A DNA stretch of 64,000 nt, taken from positions 186,001 through 250,000 of the forward strand of contig NZ_JAAGOX010000053.1 of the NCBI RefSeq assembly GCF_010500245.1, in the 5' to 3' direction. Positions 1 through 8,334 of the stretch are shown here, in pieces. The first letter of the stretch is position 1, and each line of letters starts with the position of its first letter. Position numbers and translations under genes: made by a program. The stretch is from Ruegeria sp. PrR005. Its GTDB lineage: Bacteria > Pseudomonadota > Alphaproteobacteria > Rhodobacterales > Rhodobacteraceae. The notes under the pieces are model-generated. The model made no database searches and had not been told where the DNA came from. It saw only the letters and a list, made by a program, of their open reading frames with translations.

Positions 1-1405
1 CAGTATGGGGGTTGAGGAACTTGCCCACCGGATCAAGCCGTGCCCGCAATGCGGCGAACCGGTCAAAATCAGGATAGAGCGCCGCCAGATCGGGGGCCGT
101 CAGCGAATGCAGCTTGCCCCAATGGGGCCGCCCTCCATATTCGCGCAGCATTGGCTCGACTGTGCCAAACAGCATGTCCAGCGGTTCAGAGGCCAGCTTG
201 TGCACCGCCATCGAGACCCGCGTTCCATCGTTGAAGGGCGACAGCCACGCGTCATCCTGTGCGGTGAACCGCACCTCCATGGGGAAAAAGCTCTCCTTGC
301 GGGACTCCAGCGCCGCCACCACCTCACGCACCGCCTCTTGTGCGCGGTCCTCGGGCAGGTGGTATTCCATCTCGTTCATTCGTGTGGCGCGGGCCGTCGA
401 GAGCAGTTTCCAGTATTCGTCGGTCGTGTCCTCCAGCACCCCGTCGGCGGGCACCTCCAGCGCCACATAGGCGCCGAACGCGCGCCGCCGCAGCCAGGGC
501 CACCAACCCAGAATATCGCGCAGGTCCTTGAGCGTGGCGATCCAGTCTTCGTCCTCGCTGGGCACACGCCCGGCGATCTCTCCCTCAAACAAGTCATGGG
601 TGATCACCGCCGCATAGCCCAGATTGGGCAGCACGTAGAATTCGAAATTGCGATGGGCGGCGGCCAGATCGTGCATCCGCGCGATCGCCTCATTGGTGGG
701 CAGGACATAGAGCCGACGGTTCAACGCATAACTCGGGACCAGTTTCAGCGTATAGCGGGTGATCACCCCCAGTGTTCCCAGCGACACCCGGCCCGCATCG
801 AACAGATCGGGGTCGCTGGCGCGGGTCACGTCGCGGGTGGACCCATCGGCGGTGATCAGCCGGAACCCTGTGATACAGCCATGCATGGCCTGCAAGCCGC
901 GCCCGGTGCCATGGGTGGCGGTGCTGAATGATCCGGCCAGCGTCTGCACGTCGATATCTGGCAGGTTGGCAAAGCCCAGCCCGTGTTCAGCCGCCAGCAT
1001 CGCCGCCTGCCGCAGCCGGGTCCCGGCGCCGAACGTCGCCAGCCCCGCCGCTGCATCGACCGAGATCAGCCCCGACAGTCGCCCGGTATCGAGGATCATG
1101 TCCTCGCTCGGCACCAGCGCCGAAAAGGAATGGCCCGACCCCACCGGGCGAATGCGCCCCGGCCATGCGGCGATACGGGCGGCCAATTCCTCTTCCGAGG
1201 CAGCAGAATAAACCTGCTCTGGCGTGGCAACCTGATAGCCCGACCAGTTGCGCCAGACCTGGCGGTCCGGCGGGGCAGGGGGGATGTCGGGGCTATAGCC
1301 GGGCCGGGTGAAATCGCGGCTCAGCCAATGGGCCTGCATCGCCGCTGGCACTGCCAACCCGGCCAACGCGCCATATCCCAGCAATTTGCGCCGCGTCAGT
1401 GTCAT
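1..1405 (-). CDS. Tat-exported FAD-dependent aldonolactone oxidase (D-arabinono-1,4-lactone oxidase family), 3' end cut by window edge
   Basis: Reads from an ATG at 1405 off the left edge, about 468 codons visible. The N-terminus TRRKLLGYGALAGLAVPA resembles a Tat signal. The FAD-binding domain carries the VGSGHSFS loop, whose His binds flavin covalently in this family, then a GTLGVITRYTLKL stretch. The C-terminal part has the HWGK signature and ends near DPVGKFLNPHT, so only a few residues are missing. Family members oxidise aldono-1,4-lactones; the substrate here is unknown. The start overlaps the cytochrome c gene by 4 bp, which suggests electrons go to that cytochrome rather than to O2. 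Family call is firm, substrate is not. Confidence 0.85.
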   Translation of the reverse strand, partial: MTLTRRKLLGYGALAGLAVPAAMQAHWLSRDFTRPGYSPDIPPAPPDRQVWRNWSGYQVATPEQVYSAASEEELAARIAAWPGRIRPVGSGHSFSALVPSEDMILDTGRLSGLISVDAAAGLATFGAGTRLRQAAMLAAEHGLGFANLPDIDVQTLAGSFSTATHGTGRGLQAMHGCITGFRLITADGSTRDVTRASDPDLFDAGRVSLGTLGVITRYTLKLVPSYALNRRLYVLPTNEAIARMHDLAAAHRNFEFYVLPNLGYAAVITHDLFEGEIAGRVPSEDEDWIATLKDLRDILGWWPWLRRRAFGAYVALEVPADGVLEDTTDEYWKLLSTARATRMNEMEYHLPEDRAQEAVREVVAALESRKESFFPMEVRFTAQDDAWLSPFNDGTRVSMAVHKLASEPLDMLFGTVEPMLREYGGRPHWGKLHSLTAPDLAALYPDFDRFAALRARLDPVGKFLNPHT

Positions 1406-1779
1406 TGCCGCCCCTCCCCGGACATGAACGCGATCAGCGCGGCCAGTTGATCGTCCGAACAATCCAGACACAGGCCCATCGCAGGCATGTTCCCGAACCC
1501 GTTGCGTGCCGATAACAACAGGCCATGATCCCCGCGCACCTCTTGCCGCGCCGCCCAGGCCGGGGCAAAGCCGGTCAGCGGTGCCTGGGCCTCGACCAGC
1601 GCATGACAGGCCATGCAGGACCGTTCATAGATCGCTGCCAGCTCCGGGTCGATCGGGCGCAGGGTCTCGGCCCGGATGATATCGCTCGCCTCCGGTTCCG
1701 GAGGTGCCCCGTCACCGGAGAGCCACCACCAGAGCGCCGCCAGAGCCAGTGCCGAGATCAGCAGGATCAGGGCGCGCAT
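1402..1779 (-). CDS. membrane-anchored class I cytochrome c (c5-like)
   Basis: 125 aa. An N-terminal hydrophobic segment (residues 3-22) is followed by one heme site CMACH near residue 55 and a Met ligand in NMPAMG. The CLDC pair just after it resembles the disulfide of cytochrome c5. It overlaps the stop of the TetR gene by 1 bp and the start of the lactone oxidase by 4 bp, so the three are translationally coupled. Likely role: periplasmic electron acceptor for the lactone oxidase (inference from context). Confidence 0.85.
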   Translation of the reverse strand: MRALILLISALALAALWWWLSGDGAPPEPEASDIIRAETLRPIDPELAAIYERSCMACHALVEAQAPLTGFAPAWAARQEVRGDHGLLLSARNGFGNMPAMGLCLDCSDDQLAALIAFMSGEGRQ

Positions 1780-2435
1780 CAGCTTTCCTCCGCAGGGGAG
1801 CGCCGCAAGTAGAGCGACAGATAGGCATCCAGCGCGCGCACCATCTCTTCGTGATACTGCGCCTCCAGCGTGGGCGAGGTCTGCCGCGCCATCCGGTCCT
1901 CCAGCGTCAGGGCAATCTGCACGGCGGTGGTCGCCACCACCTGCGGGTCGCCGCCGCTAAACCCGTCCAGCCCCCGCGCCCAGCGGTCGGCCAGAAAGCC
2001 CACCAGTTCCGCATTGTCGTCATCCTCGACGCTCTGCACCCCGCGCAGCGAGGCCAGCAGCAGCAGGAGGCCCCGGTAATAGGGATGTTCGGCCATGAAC
2101 ACGCGGATCCCCTCCAGCGTGCGCCGGATGCGCAGCACCAGATCCGGCTCGCTTTCGGTGGCAGCAATCGTCTCCATAAAATGTTGGCGCAGGTCGCCCG
2201 CCGCGCGGGCCGACAGTTCGTCGAGCAGATCGCGCAGGGTGGGAAAGTAGCGATAGATCGAGCTGACAGGCACGCCCGCCCGCTCGGCAATCAGCGAGGT
2301 GTTCAGATCGCCCGGTGGCCGCTCGGCCAACAGCGCGGCGGCGGCATCCAGGATATCCGCAACCCGCTGGCGCGCGCGGGCCTGTTTGGGCGTCGCGCGG
2401 GTGTGCATCAGGGTGTTGGTGTCGGCTGGACCCAT
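1779..2435 (-). CDS. TetR/AcrR-family transcriptional regulator
   Basis: 218 aa. The N-terminal helix-turn-helix spans residues 25-70, with the typical IAERAGVPVSSIYRYFP recognition segment. The C-terminal ligand-binding half is not assignable to a known ligand. The start at 2435 is preceded by GAGGAG. It is first in a tightly packed unit with the cytochrome c and lactone oxidase, so it probably controls them and itself; an AT-rich dyad lies 33 bp upstream of the start codon. Confidence 0.9.
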   Translation of the reverse strand: MGPADTNTLMHTRATPKQARARQRVADILDAAAALLAERPPGDLNTSLIAERAGVPVSSIYRYFPTLRDLLDELSARAAGDLRQHFMETIAATESEPDLVLRIRRTLEGIRVFMAEHPYYRGLLLLLASLRGVQSVEDDDNAELVGFLADRWARGLDGFSGGDPQVVATTAVQIALTLEDRMARQTSPTLEAQYHEEMVRALDAYLSLYLRRSPAEES

Positions 2436-2468
2436 GGCTCCGCTCTCCTCACACCAGAAAGCGGAAAC

Positions 2469-2481
2469 TTTTTCCGAAAAA
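2469..2481. promoter_or_regulatory. candidate TetR operator (perfect 13-bp dyad)
   Basis: TTTTTCCGAAAAA is a perfect palindrome around a single central base in an otherwise GC-rich region, between hpaH and the TetR gene. Position and symmetry suit an autoregulatory site; binding is inferred. Confidence 0.35.
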
Positions 2482-2522
2482 TTTTCAACTTATTTCGTGC
2501 CTGACGTGGCGGCAGTCGTGCG

Positions 2523-3323
2523 TCAGGCGAAATTGACCGAGACCGCGCCAAAGGGGCCGAAATCGGCGTCGATCCGGGCGCCGGGCGGGCATTCGACCGG
2601 GCGGATGAAACTGCCCGACAGCACGATATGGCCGGGCGCGATGCTTTGCCCGTATTGCGCCATTCGGCGGGCGAGCCAGACCACGCTTTCGACCGGGTCG
2701 TTCAGCACACCGGCGCCCAGCCCGGTTTCCTCGATCTCGCCATTGCGAAAGGTCAGCGCCCCGACCCAGCGCAAATCGAACGCGTCTGGCGCATGGCGCT
2801 GCTGTCCCAGCACCACGCCCGCATTGGCCGCATTGTCGCTGATCGTGTCGCAGACATTGCGCGCCCGCCCTGTTTCGGGATCGACCCGCAGGATGCGGGT
2901 GTCGAGGATCTCCAGAGCGGGCGCGACATAGTCGGTGGCCGCCAGCACATCGTCTCGCGTCACCTGCGACCCGCCAAGTGGCGCCTTCATCACAAAGGCG
3001 ATCTCGGCCTCGACGCGGGGCTGGATGAACCGCCCCTTGGGCACCGTGGCCCCATCGTCAAACGCCATGTCGTCGAACAGGATGCCGCTGTCGGGAATGT
3101 CGATTTTCAGCGCATATTGCATCGCTTTCGAGGTCAGCCCGATCTTCCACCCGATCACGTGCCGCCCGGCGGTCTGCTTGTGCGCCACCAGGGCCTGCTG
3201 GATGGCATAGGCATCGTCCATGTCCATGCCAGGATAGGCCAGCGACAACAGCCCGATCTGGCGGCCGGTTTCCTCGGCCTCGATCAACCGCGCGGCGGCA
3301 TCGGCGTGCTCTTCGGGTGTCAT
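2523..3323 (-). CDS. hpaH: 2-oxo-hept-4-ene-1,7-dioate hydratase
   Basis: 266 aa from the ATG at 3323, the usual HpaH length; the frame stays open upstream but that part lies inside hpaG. It has the family stretches WKIGLTSKAMQ, FIQPRVEAEIAFV and CDTISDNAANAGVVLG, as in E. coli HpaH. It hydrates the linear product of homoprotocatechuate meta-cleavage after decarboxylation and isomerisation, giving 2,4-dihydroxy-hept-2-ene-1,7-dioate, the aldolase substrate. The start overlaps the hpaG stop by 4 bp, so it is the last gene of the hpaE-D-G-H operon. No hpaI aldolase follows here. Confidence 0.93.
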   Translation of the reverse strand: MTPEEHADAAARLIEAEETGRQIGLLSLAYPGMDMDDAYAIQQALVAHKQTAGRHVIGWKIGLTSKAMQYALKIDIPDSGILFDDMAFDDGATVPKGRFIQPRVEAEIAFVMKAPLGGSQVTRDDVLAATDYVAPALEILDTRILRVDPETGRARNVCDTISDNAANAGVVLGQQRHAPDAFDLRWVGALTFRNGEIEETGLGAGVLNDPVESVVWLARRMAQYGQSIAPGHIVLSGSFIRPVECPPGARIDADFGPFGAVSVNFA

Positions 3324-4171
3324 GCCTCGTCCTCCACCCCGTTGACCAGCGTGCCGACCCCCGTCACCTCGACCTCGACCACGTCGCCGGGCTTCAGGTA
3401 TCGCGGCGGGTCGAACCGCGCGCCCGCGCCGGTGGGGGTGCCGGTGACGATGATGTCGCCGGGGTTCAGGGTGGTGAAGGTCGAGATATAGGCGATCTCT
3501 TCGCGCACGGAAAAGATCATGTTGGCCAGCGCATCGTCCTGCCGCACCTCGCCATTGACCCGGGTGGTGATCCGCGCCGCGTCGATCTGGGCGGGATGGG
3601 TGAAGGGCACCATCCACGGCCCGATGGCCCCCGACCGGTCCCAGTTCTTGCCTTGGGTCACGTTGAACTTGGCGTGCCGCACCCAGTCGCGAATGGTGCC
3701 TTCATTGCAGACGCTCAGCCCCGCGATATGGTCATAGGCGTCTTCGGCCGGTATGCGCCGGCCCCCCTTGCCAATGACCACCGCCATCTCCCCCTCGTAA
3801 TCCAGCGTATGGTCCTCCGGCGGGCGGATCAGCGGCTGGCCATGTCCGACAAAGCTCGACGCAAAACGCGGAAACAGCGACATGTATTTCGGCGCTGCGC
3901 TGCCATCCTTGTATTCCGCATTGCGGTCGGGAAAATTGACGCCGACACAGATGATCTTGCCCGGGTTCGGCACCGGCGGCAGATAGGTGAAATCGCTATG
4001 CGTCACTGCCCGGCCCATCGCCGCCTTGGCCAGATCGTGCAGCCCCCCCGCCGCGATCACCGCGCGCAGGTCGGGCCAGTGCGGGAAATCGGGCGACAGC
4101 GCCACGAACCCCTCGTCGCGGATGATGCCGTAAAGCTCCTGCCCGTCGGCGGCAATGGTGGCGAACTTCAT
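3320..4171 (-). CDS. hpaG: fumarylacetoacetate hydrolase-family decarboxylase/isomerase of homoprotocatechuate degradation
   Basis: 283 aa from the ATG at 4171, which has GAGAGGAAC upstream; a longer reading to 4201 lacks this site. FAH-fold signatures: YEGEMAVVIGK (metal-binding acidic residue), GLSVCNEGTIRDW and the C-terminal GDIIVTGTPTGAG. In the pathway HpaG decarboxylates 5-oxopent-3-ene-1,2,5-tricarboxylate and isomerises the product. This is a single-length protein, unlike the duplicated E. coli HpaG, so it may do only one of the two steps. Position between hpaD and hpaH supports the call. Confidence 0.87.
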   Translation of the reverse strand: MKFATIAADGQELYGIIRDEGFVALSPDFPHWPDLRAVIAAGGLHDLAKAAMGRAVTHSDFTYLPPVPNPGKIICVGVNFPDRNAEYKDGSAAPKYMSLFPRFASSFVGHGQPLIRPPEDHTLDYEGEMAVVIGKGGRRIPAEDAYDHIAGLSVCNEGTIRDWVRHAKFNVTQGKNWDRSGAIGPWMVPFTHPAQIDAARITTRVNGEVRQDDALANMIFSVREEIAYISTFTTLNPGDIIVTGTPTGAGARFDPPRYLKPGDVVEVEVTGVGTLVNGVEDEA

Positions 4172-4197
4172 GCTGTTCCTCTCGTCTGGCCCGGATA

Positions 4198-5049
4198 TCA
4201 AACCGGGAAAATCACGTTGGTCTGCCCGGTGCCGGAGGACGGGAAATACTCCGTCACCACCTCGCAGGGCTTGTCATAACTGTCCCAGCCAAGCGCACCG
4301 TAGAGCATGGCTGTATCGTGCATCGACCCCTCGCCACAGCAGAAGCGCGCATAATCGCCCAGCATCTTCAGAAAGGTCGCATGATCGCCGCGCTTCCACA
4401 TCTCGAGCACATGCAGGTCCATCTGCCGGTTGAACTCGGAACTGATGGTAAAGGTGCCATTATTGGCGGCATAATCCTTGTTGGGCCAGATCTTGTGCGA
4501 CAAGGAGCCGGAGGCCACCAGCAAAACCTTGCTATCGCTGGCCTCTACCGCGGCGCGGATCGCCTCGCCCACGATGCGGCTTTCGTCATGGTCATGCACG
4601 GTGCACCAGGCCGCGACCGAGACCACCTTCATCTGATGTTCACGGCTCAGGAACCGCATCGGCACCAGCGTGCCGTATTCCAGCTCCAGACTGTCCAGAT
4701 GATGGGCCAGCGTATAGGCGCCGCGCGCGCTGGCCTCCTTGGCGATGGCATCGCCCAGCCCCGGATTGCCCTCGTAGTCATAGGGCATGTTCTGGATGAA
4801 CTGCGGAAACTCGTTCGAGGTGAACAGCCCCTGAAACCGGTTGTTGGCGTTGATGTGGAACCCTGCGTTGATCACCCAATGGGTGTCGCAGATCACCACG
4901 GTATCGGCGCCGAGCGCGCGGGCGCGGCGGGCGATCTCCAGATGCCCGTCGATGGCCGCCTGCCGCTTGCCCTTCACGGGCCCCTCCTGCTCCGACATCA
5001 GCATGGTCGGCACATGGGTACATTTGGCGGCAAGGACTATTTCTCCCAT
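4198..5049 (-). CDS. hpaD: 3,4-dihydroxyphenylacetate 2,3-dioxygenase (class III extradiol, LigB fold)
   Basis: 283 aa. It opens with the HpaD signature VLAAKCTHVPTM, whose His is a predicted Fe(II) ligand, and has DTHWVINAGFH near residue 56 with the second His. It cleaves homoprotocatechuate to 5-carboxymethyl-2-hydroxymuconic semialdehyde in the cytoplasm. The start at 5049 follows GGAGGAGAG. It lies 46 bp after hpaE and 26 bp before hpaG. Confidence 0.93.
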   Translation of the reverse strand: MGEIVLAAKCTHVPTMLMSEQEGPVKGKRQAAIDGHLEIARRARALGADTVVICDTHWVINAGFHINANNRFQGLFTSNEFPQFIQNMPYDYEGNPGLGDAIAKEASARGAYTLAHHLDSLELEYGTLVPMRFLSREHQMKVVSVAAWCTVHDHDESRIVGEAIRAAVEASDSKVLLVASGSLSHKIWPNKDYAANNGTFTISSEFNRQMDLHVLEMWKRGDHATFLKMLGDYARFCCGEGSMHDTAMLYGALGWDSYDKPCEVVTEYFPSSGTGQTNVIFPV

Positions 5050-5095
5050 TTCTCTCCTCCGTCACGGGATGGTCGCGCGTTTCCCGGTGGGTGGT

Positions 5096-6604
5096 TCAGG
5101 CGCCCAGGCGCTGGATCTTGTGCTGACCGGTGGCAAAGCCGATGTGCTTCTGCTCCATGTAGAATTCGAACGACCAGTCGCCGCCGTCGCGGCCGATGCC
5201 GCTGGCCTTGACCCCGCCAAAGGGGGTGGGCAGATGGCGCACGTTTTCCGAGTTCACCCAGATCATCCCGGCCTCGAGCTTGTCGGTAAAGCGCAGCGCT
5301 CGGGTCAGGTCGTTGGTCCAGAGATAGCCGGTCAGCCCATAGGGCGTGTCGTTGGCGATTTGCAGCGCTTCTTCTTCCGTCGAGAACGGGATCGAGGTCA
5401 GGACCGGGCCGAAAATCTCTTCGCGCGCGATACGCATCTGGTTACTGGCGCCGGTGAACAGGGTGGGGCGCACGAAATAGCCCTGATCGCCCACCACCTC
5501 GCCGCCCGCCGCAACGGTGGCGCCGTCCTGGCGCGCGATGTCGAAGTAGCTGGTGACCTTGGCAAAATGCTCTTCGCCGATCAGCGGCCCGATCTCGGTC
5601 GCCGGATCCAGCGGATGGCCCACCTTGATGTTGTTCACCCGCTCGACCAGCCGCGCCTCGAACTCTTCGCGGATCGTGTCCTGCACAAGCAAGCGCGAGG
5701 AGGACGTGCAGCGTTCGCCGTTGATCGAGTAGACCATGAAGATCACCGCATCCAGCGCACGCTCGATATCGGCATCGTCGAACACGATCACCGGGTTCTT
5801 GCCGCCCAGTTCCAGATGCACCCGTTTCAGCGTGTCGGCCCCCTGTTTCACGATCATGCTGCCGGTGCGGCTTTCGCCGACAAAGGCCACGGCCTTGATC
5901 AGCGGATGTTCGGTCAGCGCTTTGCCCGCATCCTCGCCAAACCCGTTGACCAGGTTCAACACCCCGGGGGGCAGGCCCGCTTCTTCGGCGATCTCGATCA
6001 ACAGCCGCGCGCTCAGCGGGCTGAGTTCGGCGGGTTTGTGCACCACTGTGCAACCGGCGGCCAGCGCGGGCGCGATTTTCCAGGTGGACAGCATGAACGG
6101 CGTGTTCCAAGGCGTGATCACCCCCACCGGGCCGATCGGAACGCGGGTGGTGATATTCATCAAAGTGGGCGATTTCAGATGCTGTCCATCGCGCGCCTGC
6201 ACCACCTGATCGGCGAAATAACGGAAATTCTCGGCCCCGCGCAGCGCCGCCTTGGACATGAACCGCCAAGCCTGCCCGGTGTCCCAGCATTCGCACAGCG
6301 CGATCTCCTCGGCCCGCGCCTCGATCCCTTCGGCGATGCGGATCAGGATGGCGCGCCGCTCGGTCGCGGGCATGTCGCGCCAGGCCGGAAAAGCCGCATG
6401 CGCGGCCCGTGCCGCCGCGTCCATGTCGGCCGCGTTGCCGCGCGCGACGGAACAGATCACCGACTTGTCCACCGGCGAGGCTGTGTCGAAGGTGCCGCCC
6501 GAGCCGGGCAGGTCGCGCCCGCCGATCCGGTTTGCAATGCCGTTTTCGCGAAACCGGGCAAGATGGTTGTCGAGGGCTGCAAGCCGTGTCGAAAGATCGC
6601 TCAT
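5096..6604 (-). CDS. hpaE: 5-carboxymethyl-2-hydroxymuconate semialdehyde dehydrogenase
   Basis: 502 aa, full length for an ALDH-superfamily enzyme. Visible motifs are the GPVGVITPWNTPF cofactor segment, LELGGKNPVIVFDDAD with the general-base Glu, and the catalytic Cys in GERCTSSSRLL. It oxidises the HpaD product to 5-carboxymethyl-2-hydroxymuconate with NAD+. It is the first gene of the hpa operon; AGGGGT lies before the ATG, and a candidate operator is just upstream. The assignment to hpaE rather than a generic ALDH rests on the adjacent hpaD-G-H. Confidence 0.9.
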   Translation of the reverse strand: MSDLSTRLAALDNHLARFRENGIANRIGGRDLPGSGGTFDTASPVDKSVICSVARGNAADMDAAARAAHAAFPAWRDMPATERRAILIRIAEGIEARAEEIALCECWDTGQAWRFMSKAALRGAENFRYFADQVVQARDGQHLKSPTLMNITTRVPIGPVGVITPWNTPFMLSTWKIAPALAAGCTVVHKPAELSPLSARLLIEIAEEAGLPPGVLNLVNGFGEDAGKALTEHPLIKAVAFVGESRTGSMIVKQGADTLKRVHLELGGKNPVIVFDDADIERALDAVIFMVYSINGERCTSSSRLLVQDTIREEFEARLVERVNNIKVGHPLDPATEIGPLIGEEHFAKVTSYFDIARQDGATVAAGGEVVGDQGYFVRPTLFTGASNQMRIAREEIFGPVLTSIPFSTEEEALQIANDTPYGLTGYLWTNDLTRALRFTDKLEAGMIWVNSENVRHLPTPFGGVKASGIGRDGGDWSFEFYMEQKHIGFATGQHKIQRLGA

Positions 6605-6986
6605 CCGCGAATACCCCTGCTTTTTCTTTGTTCACATGTTAAGCAAATATCGACACGAGTCAAGCACGCCGTGCCGCCGCTGCTATCGGGAAATGGGGGA
6701 AACGGGCGGTATGGCCTGCGACAACCTGTTGCAAACCTGTCGCTGCAACGCAGAATATTTGCCGTTAGCGCCCCAACCGGGCGCTTTTGACGCCATAAAT
6801 GACCGAACGGCATTTGCTTTCGGGCGACCACTCCCTTAAAGGTGCCCGCCAGACGGGACGGTTCAAAAATCTGTCGCCTGCGCGGCACCGGAGGCACTCA
6901 GGGTTTCCGGGTATTTCTCTGAAAGGTCCCATGAACTATTCAGGGCCCGCCACGGGAATCGGACACGAGAAGAACGTAGCGATCAC
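6605..6986. other. divergent intergenic region hpaE / nqrA
   Basis: About 380 bp between divergent operons. The hpaE side holds the dyad listed separately. On the nqrA side there is a possible sigma70-like pair, TTGCAA near 6729 and GAATAT about 18 bp further, but this is weak. No small gene is convincing; a frame starting near 6799 runs into nqrA out of phase. Confidence 0.5.
6626..6646. promoter_or_regulatory. candidate operator of the hpa operon
   Basis: An imperfect dyad centred on ACATGT (6634-6639), with TT/AA pairs repeating outwards on both sides, about 22 bp upstream of the hpaE start. Size and AT content would suit a MarR-type HpaR repressor, but no such regulator is encoded in the window. 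Inference only. Confidence 0.3.
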
Positions 6987-8330
6987 ATGCAGAATTTCAG
7001 ATTGAAAAAGGGATTGGACCTACCTGTCGCCGGTGCGCCGGAGCAGACAATCCATCCCGGTTCCACCGTCGGCACGGTCGCGGTTCTTGGTCCCGACTAT
7101 ATCGGGCTGAAACCCCGGATGCTGGTGCAAGAGGGTGACGAAGTCCGCCGCGGCACGCCGCTCTTCTGTCACAAGGACGCGCCTGAGGCGATGATCGTCG
7201 CGCCGATGACCGGTCGCGTCGCCGCGATCAACCGCGGCGAACGCCGGGTGTTGCAAAGCGTCGTGATCGAGGTGACCGATGCCGCCGATTCCGGGCTCGA
7301 CTTTGCCGCCACCGGCAATGGCAAGACGTCCGAGGGCCTGACCGAAAAGCTCTGCGCCGCCGGTCTCTGGACCGCCTTCCGCACCCGGCCCTATTCCAAG
7401 ATGCCCGCGCCGGGCAGCAAGCCGGACGCGATCTTTGTCACCGCCATGGATACCGAGCCGCTGGCAGCTGACGCCGCCACCGTCATCGCAGACGCGGGCA
7501 GCGCCTTTGCCACCGGCCTGGCGGCGGTCGCGCTGCTGACCGAGGGCAAGACCTGGCTCTGCCACAAGCCGGGTGATGCGCTCCCCGGCGGCGACGCCGC
7601 CGGGGTCGAGACCGCCACCTTCGAGGGCCCGCACCCGGCGGGTCTGGCCGGGACGCATATCCATTTCCTCGATCCGTCCAGCGCCGCAAAGACGGTCTGG
7701 ACCATTGGCTATCAGGACGTGATCGCCATCGGGCGCCTTTTGGAAACCGGCCATATCGACCCCTCGGTGGTGATCGCGCTGGCCGGTCCTGCCGCCCGCC
7801 AGCCGCGCTTGATCCGCACCGTCATGGGCGCCTCGACCGATACGATGACCGCAGGCGAGATCTCGATCGACGCGCCTGTGCGCGTGATCTCGGGCTCGAT
7901 CCTGACGGGCCGCCACGCCACCGGGCCGTTTGCCTATCTGGGCCGCTTCGCCCGCCAGGTCGCGCTGATCGAAGAGGACCATAAGCAGCACACGATGGGT
8001 TGGATCCTTCCGATGCCGTCGAAATACGCGGTGCAGCCGGTGCTGGGCTCGGCCTTCTCGCGGAAGCTCTACAAATTCACCTCGAACCTGAATGGCGGCC
8101 GCCGCGCCATGGTGCCTACCGGCACGTTCGAAGAGCTGATGCCGCAGGATTACCTGCCCACTCAACTCCTGCGCGCGATTCTGGTGATGGACACCGACAC
8201 CGCGCAGGCGCTCGGCGCGCTGGAGCTGGACGAGGAAGACCTCGGGCTCGTCGGCTTTGCCTGCCCGGCCAAATACGAATACGGGCTGGCGCTGCGCGAC
8301 TGCCTGTCCAAGATCGAGAAGGAGGGCTGA
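6987..8330 (+). CDS. nqrA: Na+-translocating NADH:quinone reductase subunit A
   Basis: 447 aa, usual NqrA length. The N-terminus MQNFRLKKGLDLPVAGAPEQ and the barrel-sandwich-like segment (EGDEVRRGTPLF, APMTGRVAAI) are typical. NqrA is the cytoplasmic quinone-site subunit of the six-subunit NQR, which couples NADH oxidation to Na+ export. It is the first gene of nqrA-F; nqrB begins 4 bp after its stop. Confidence 0.96.
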   Translation: MQNFRLKKGLDLPVAGAPEQTIHPGSTVGTVAVLGPDYIGLKPRMLVQEGDEVRRGTPLFCHKDAPEAMIVAPMTGRVAAINRGERRVLQSVVIEVTDAADSGLDFAATGNGKTSEGLTEKLCAAGLWTAFRTRPYSKMPAPGSKPDAIFVTAMDTEPLAADAATVIADAGSAFATGLAAVALLTEGKTWLCHKPGDALPGGDAAGVETATFEGPHPAGLAGTHIHFLDPSSAAKTVWTIGYQDVIAIGRLLETGHIDPSVVIALAGPAARQPRLIRTVMGASTDTMTAGEISIDAPVRVISGSILTGRHATGPFAYLGRFARQVALIEEDHKQHTMGWILPMPSKYAVQPVLGSAFSRKLYKFTSNLNGGRRAMVPTGTFEELMPQDYLPTQLLRAILVMDTDTAQALGALELDEEDLGLVGFACPAKYEYGLALRDCLSKIEKEG

Positions 8331-8334
8331 GCCC

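Noticed and set aside
5-931. Long plus-strand open frame opposite the lactone oxidase
   Set aside because: Antisense shadow in GC-rich DNA; no family likeness, while the minus-strand frame carries clear FAD motifs.
6799-7005. Possible 68-codon gene before nqrA
   Set aside because: Runs into nqrA out of phase, with no ribosome site and no family likeness.
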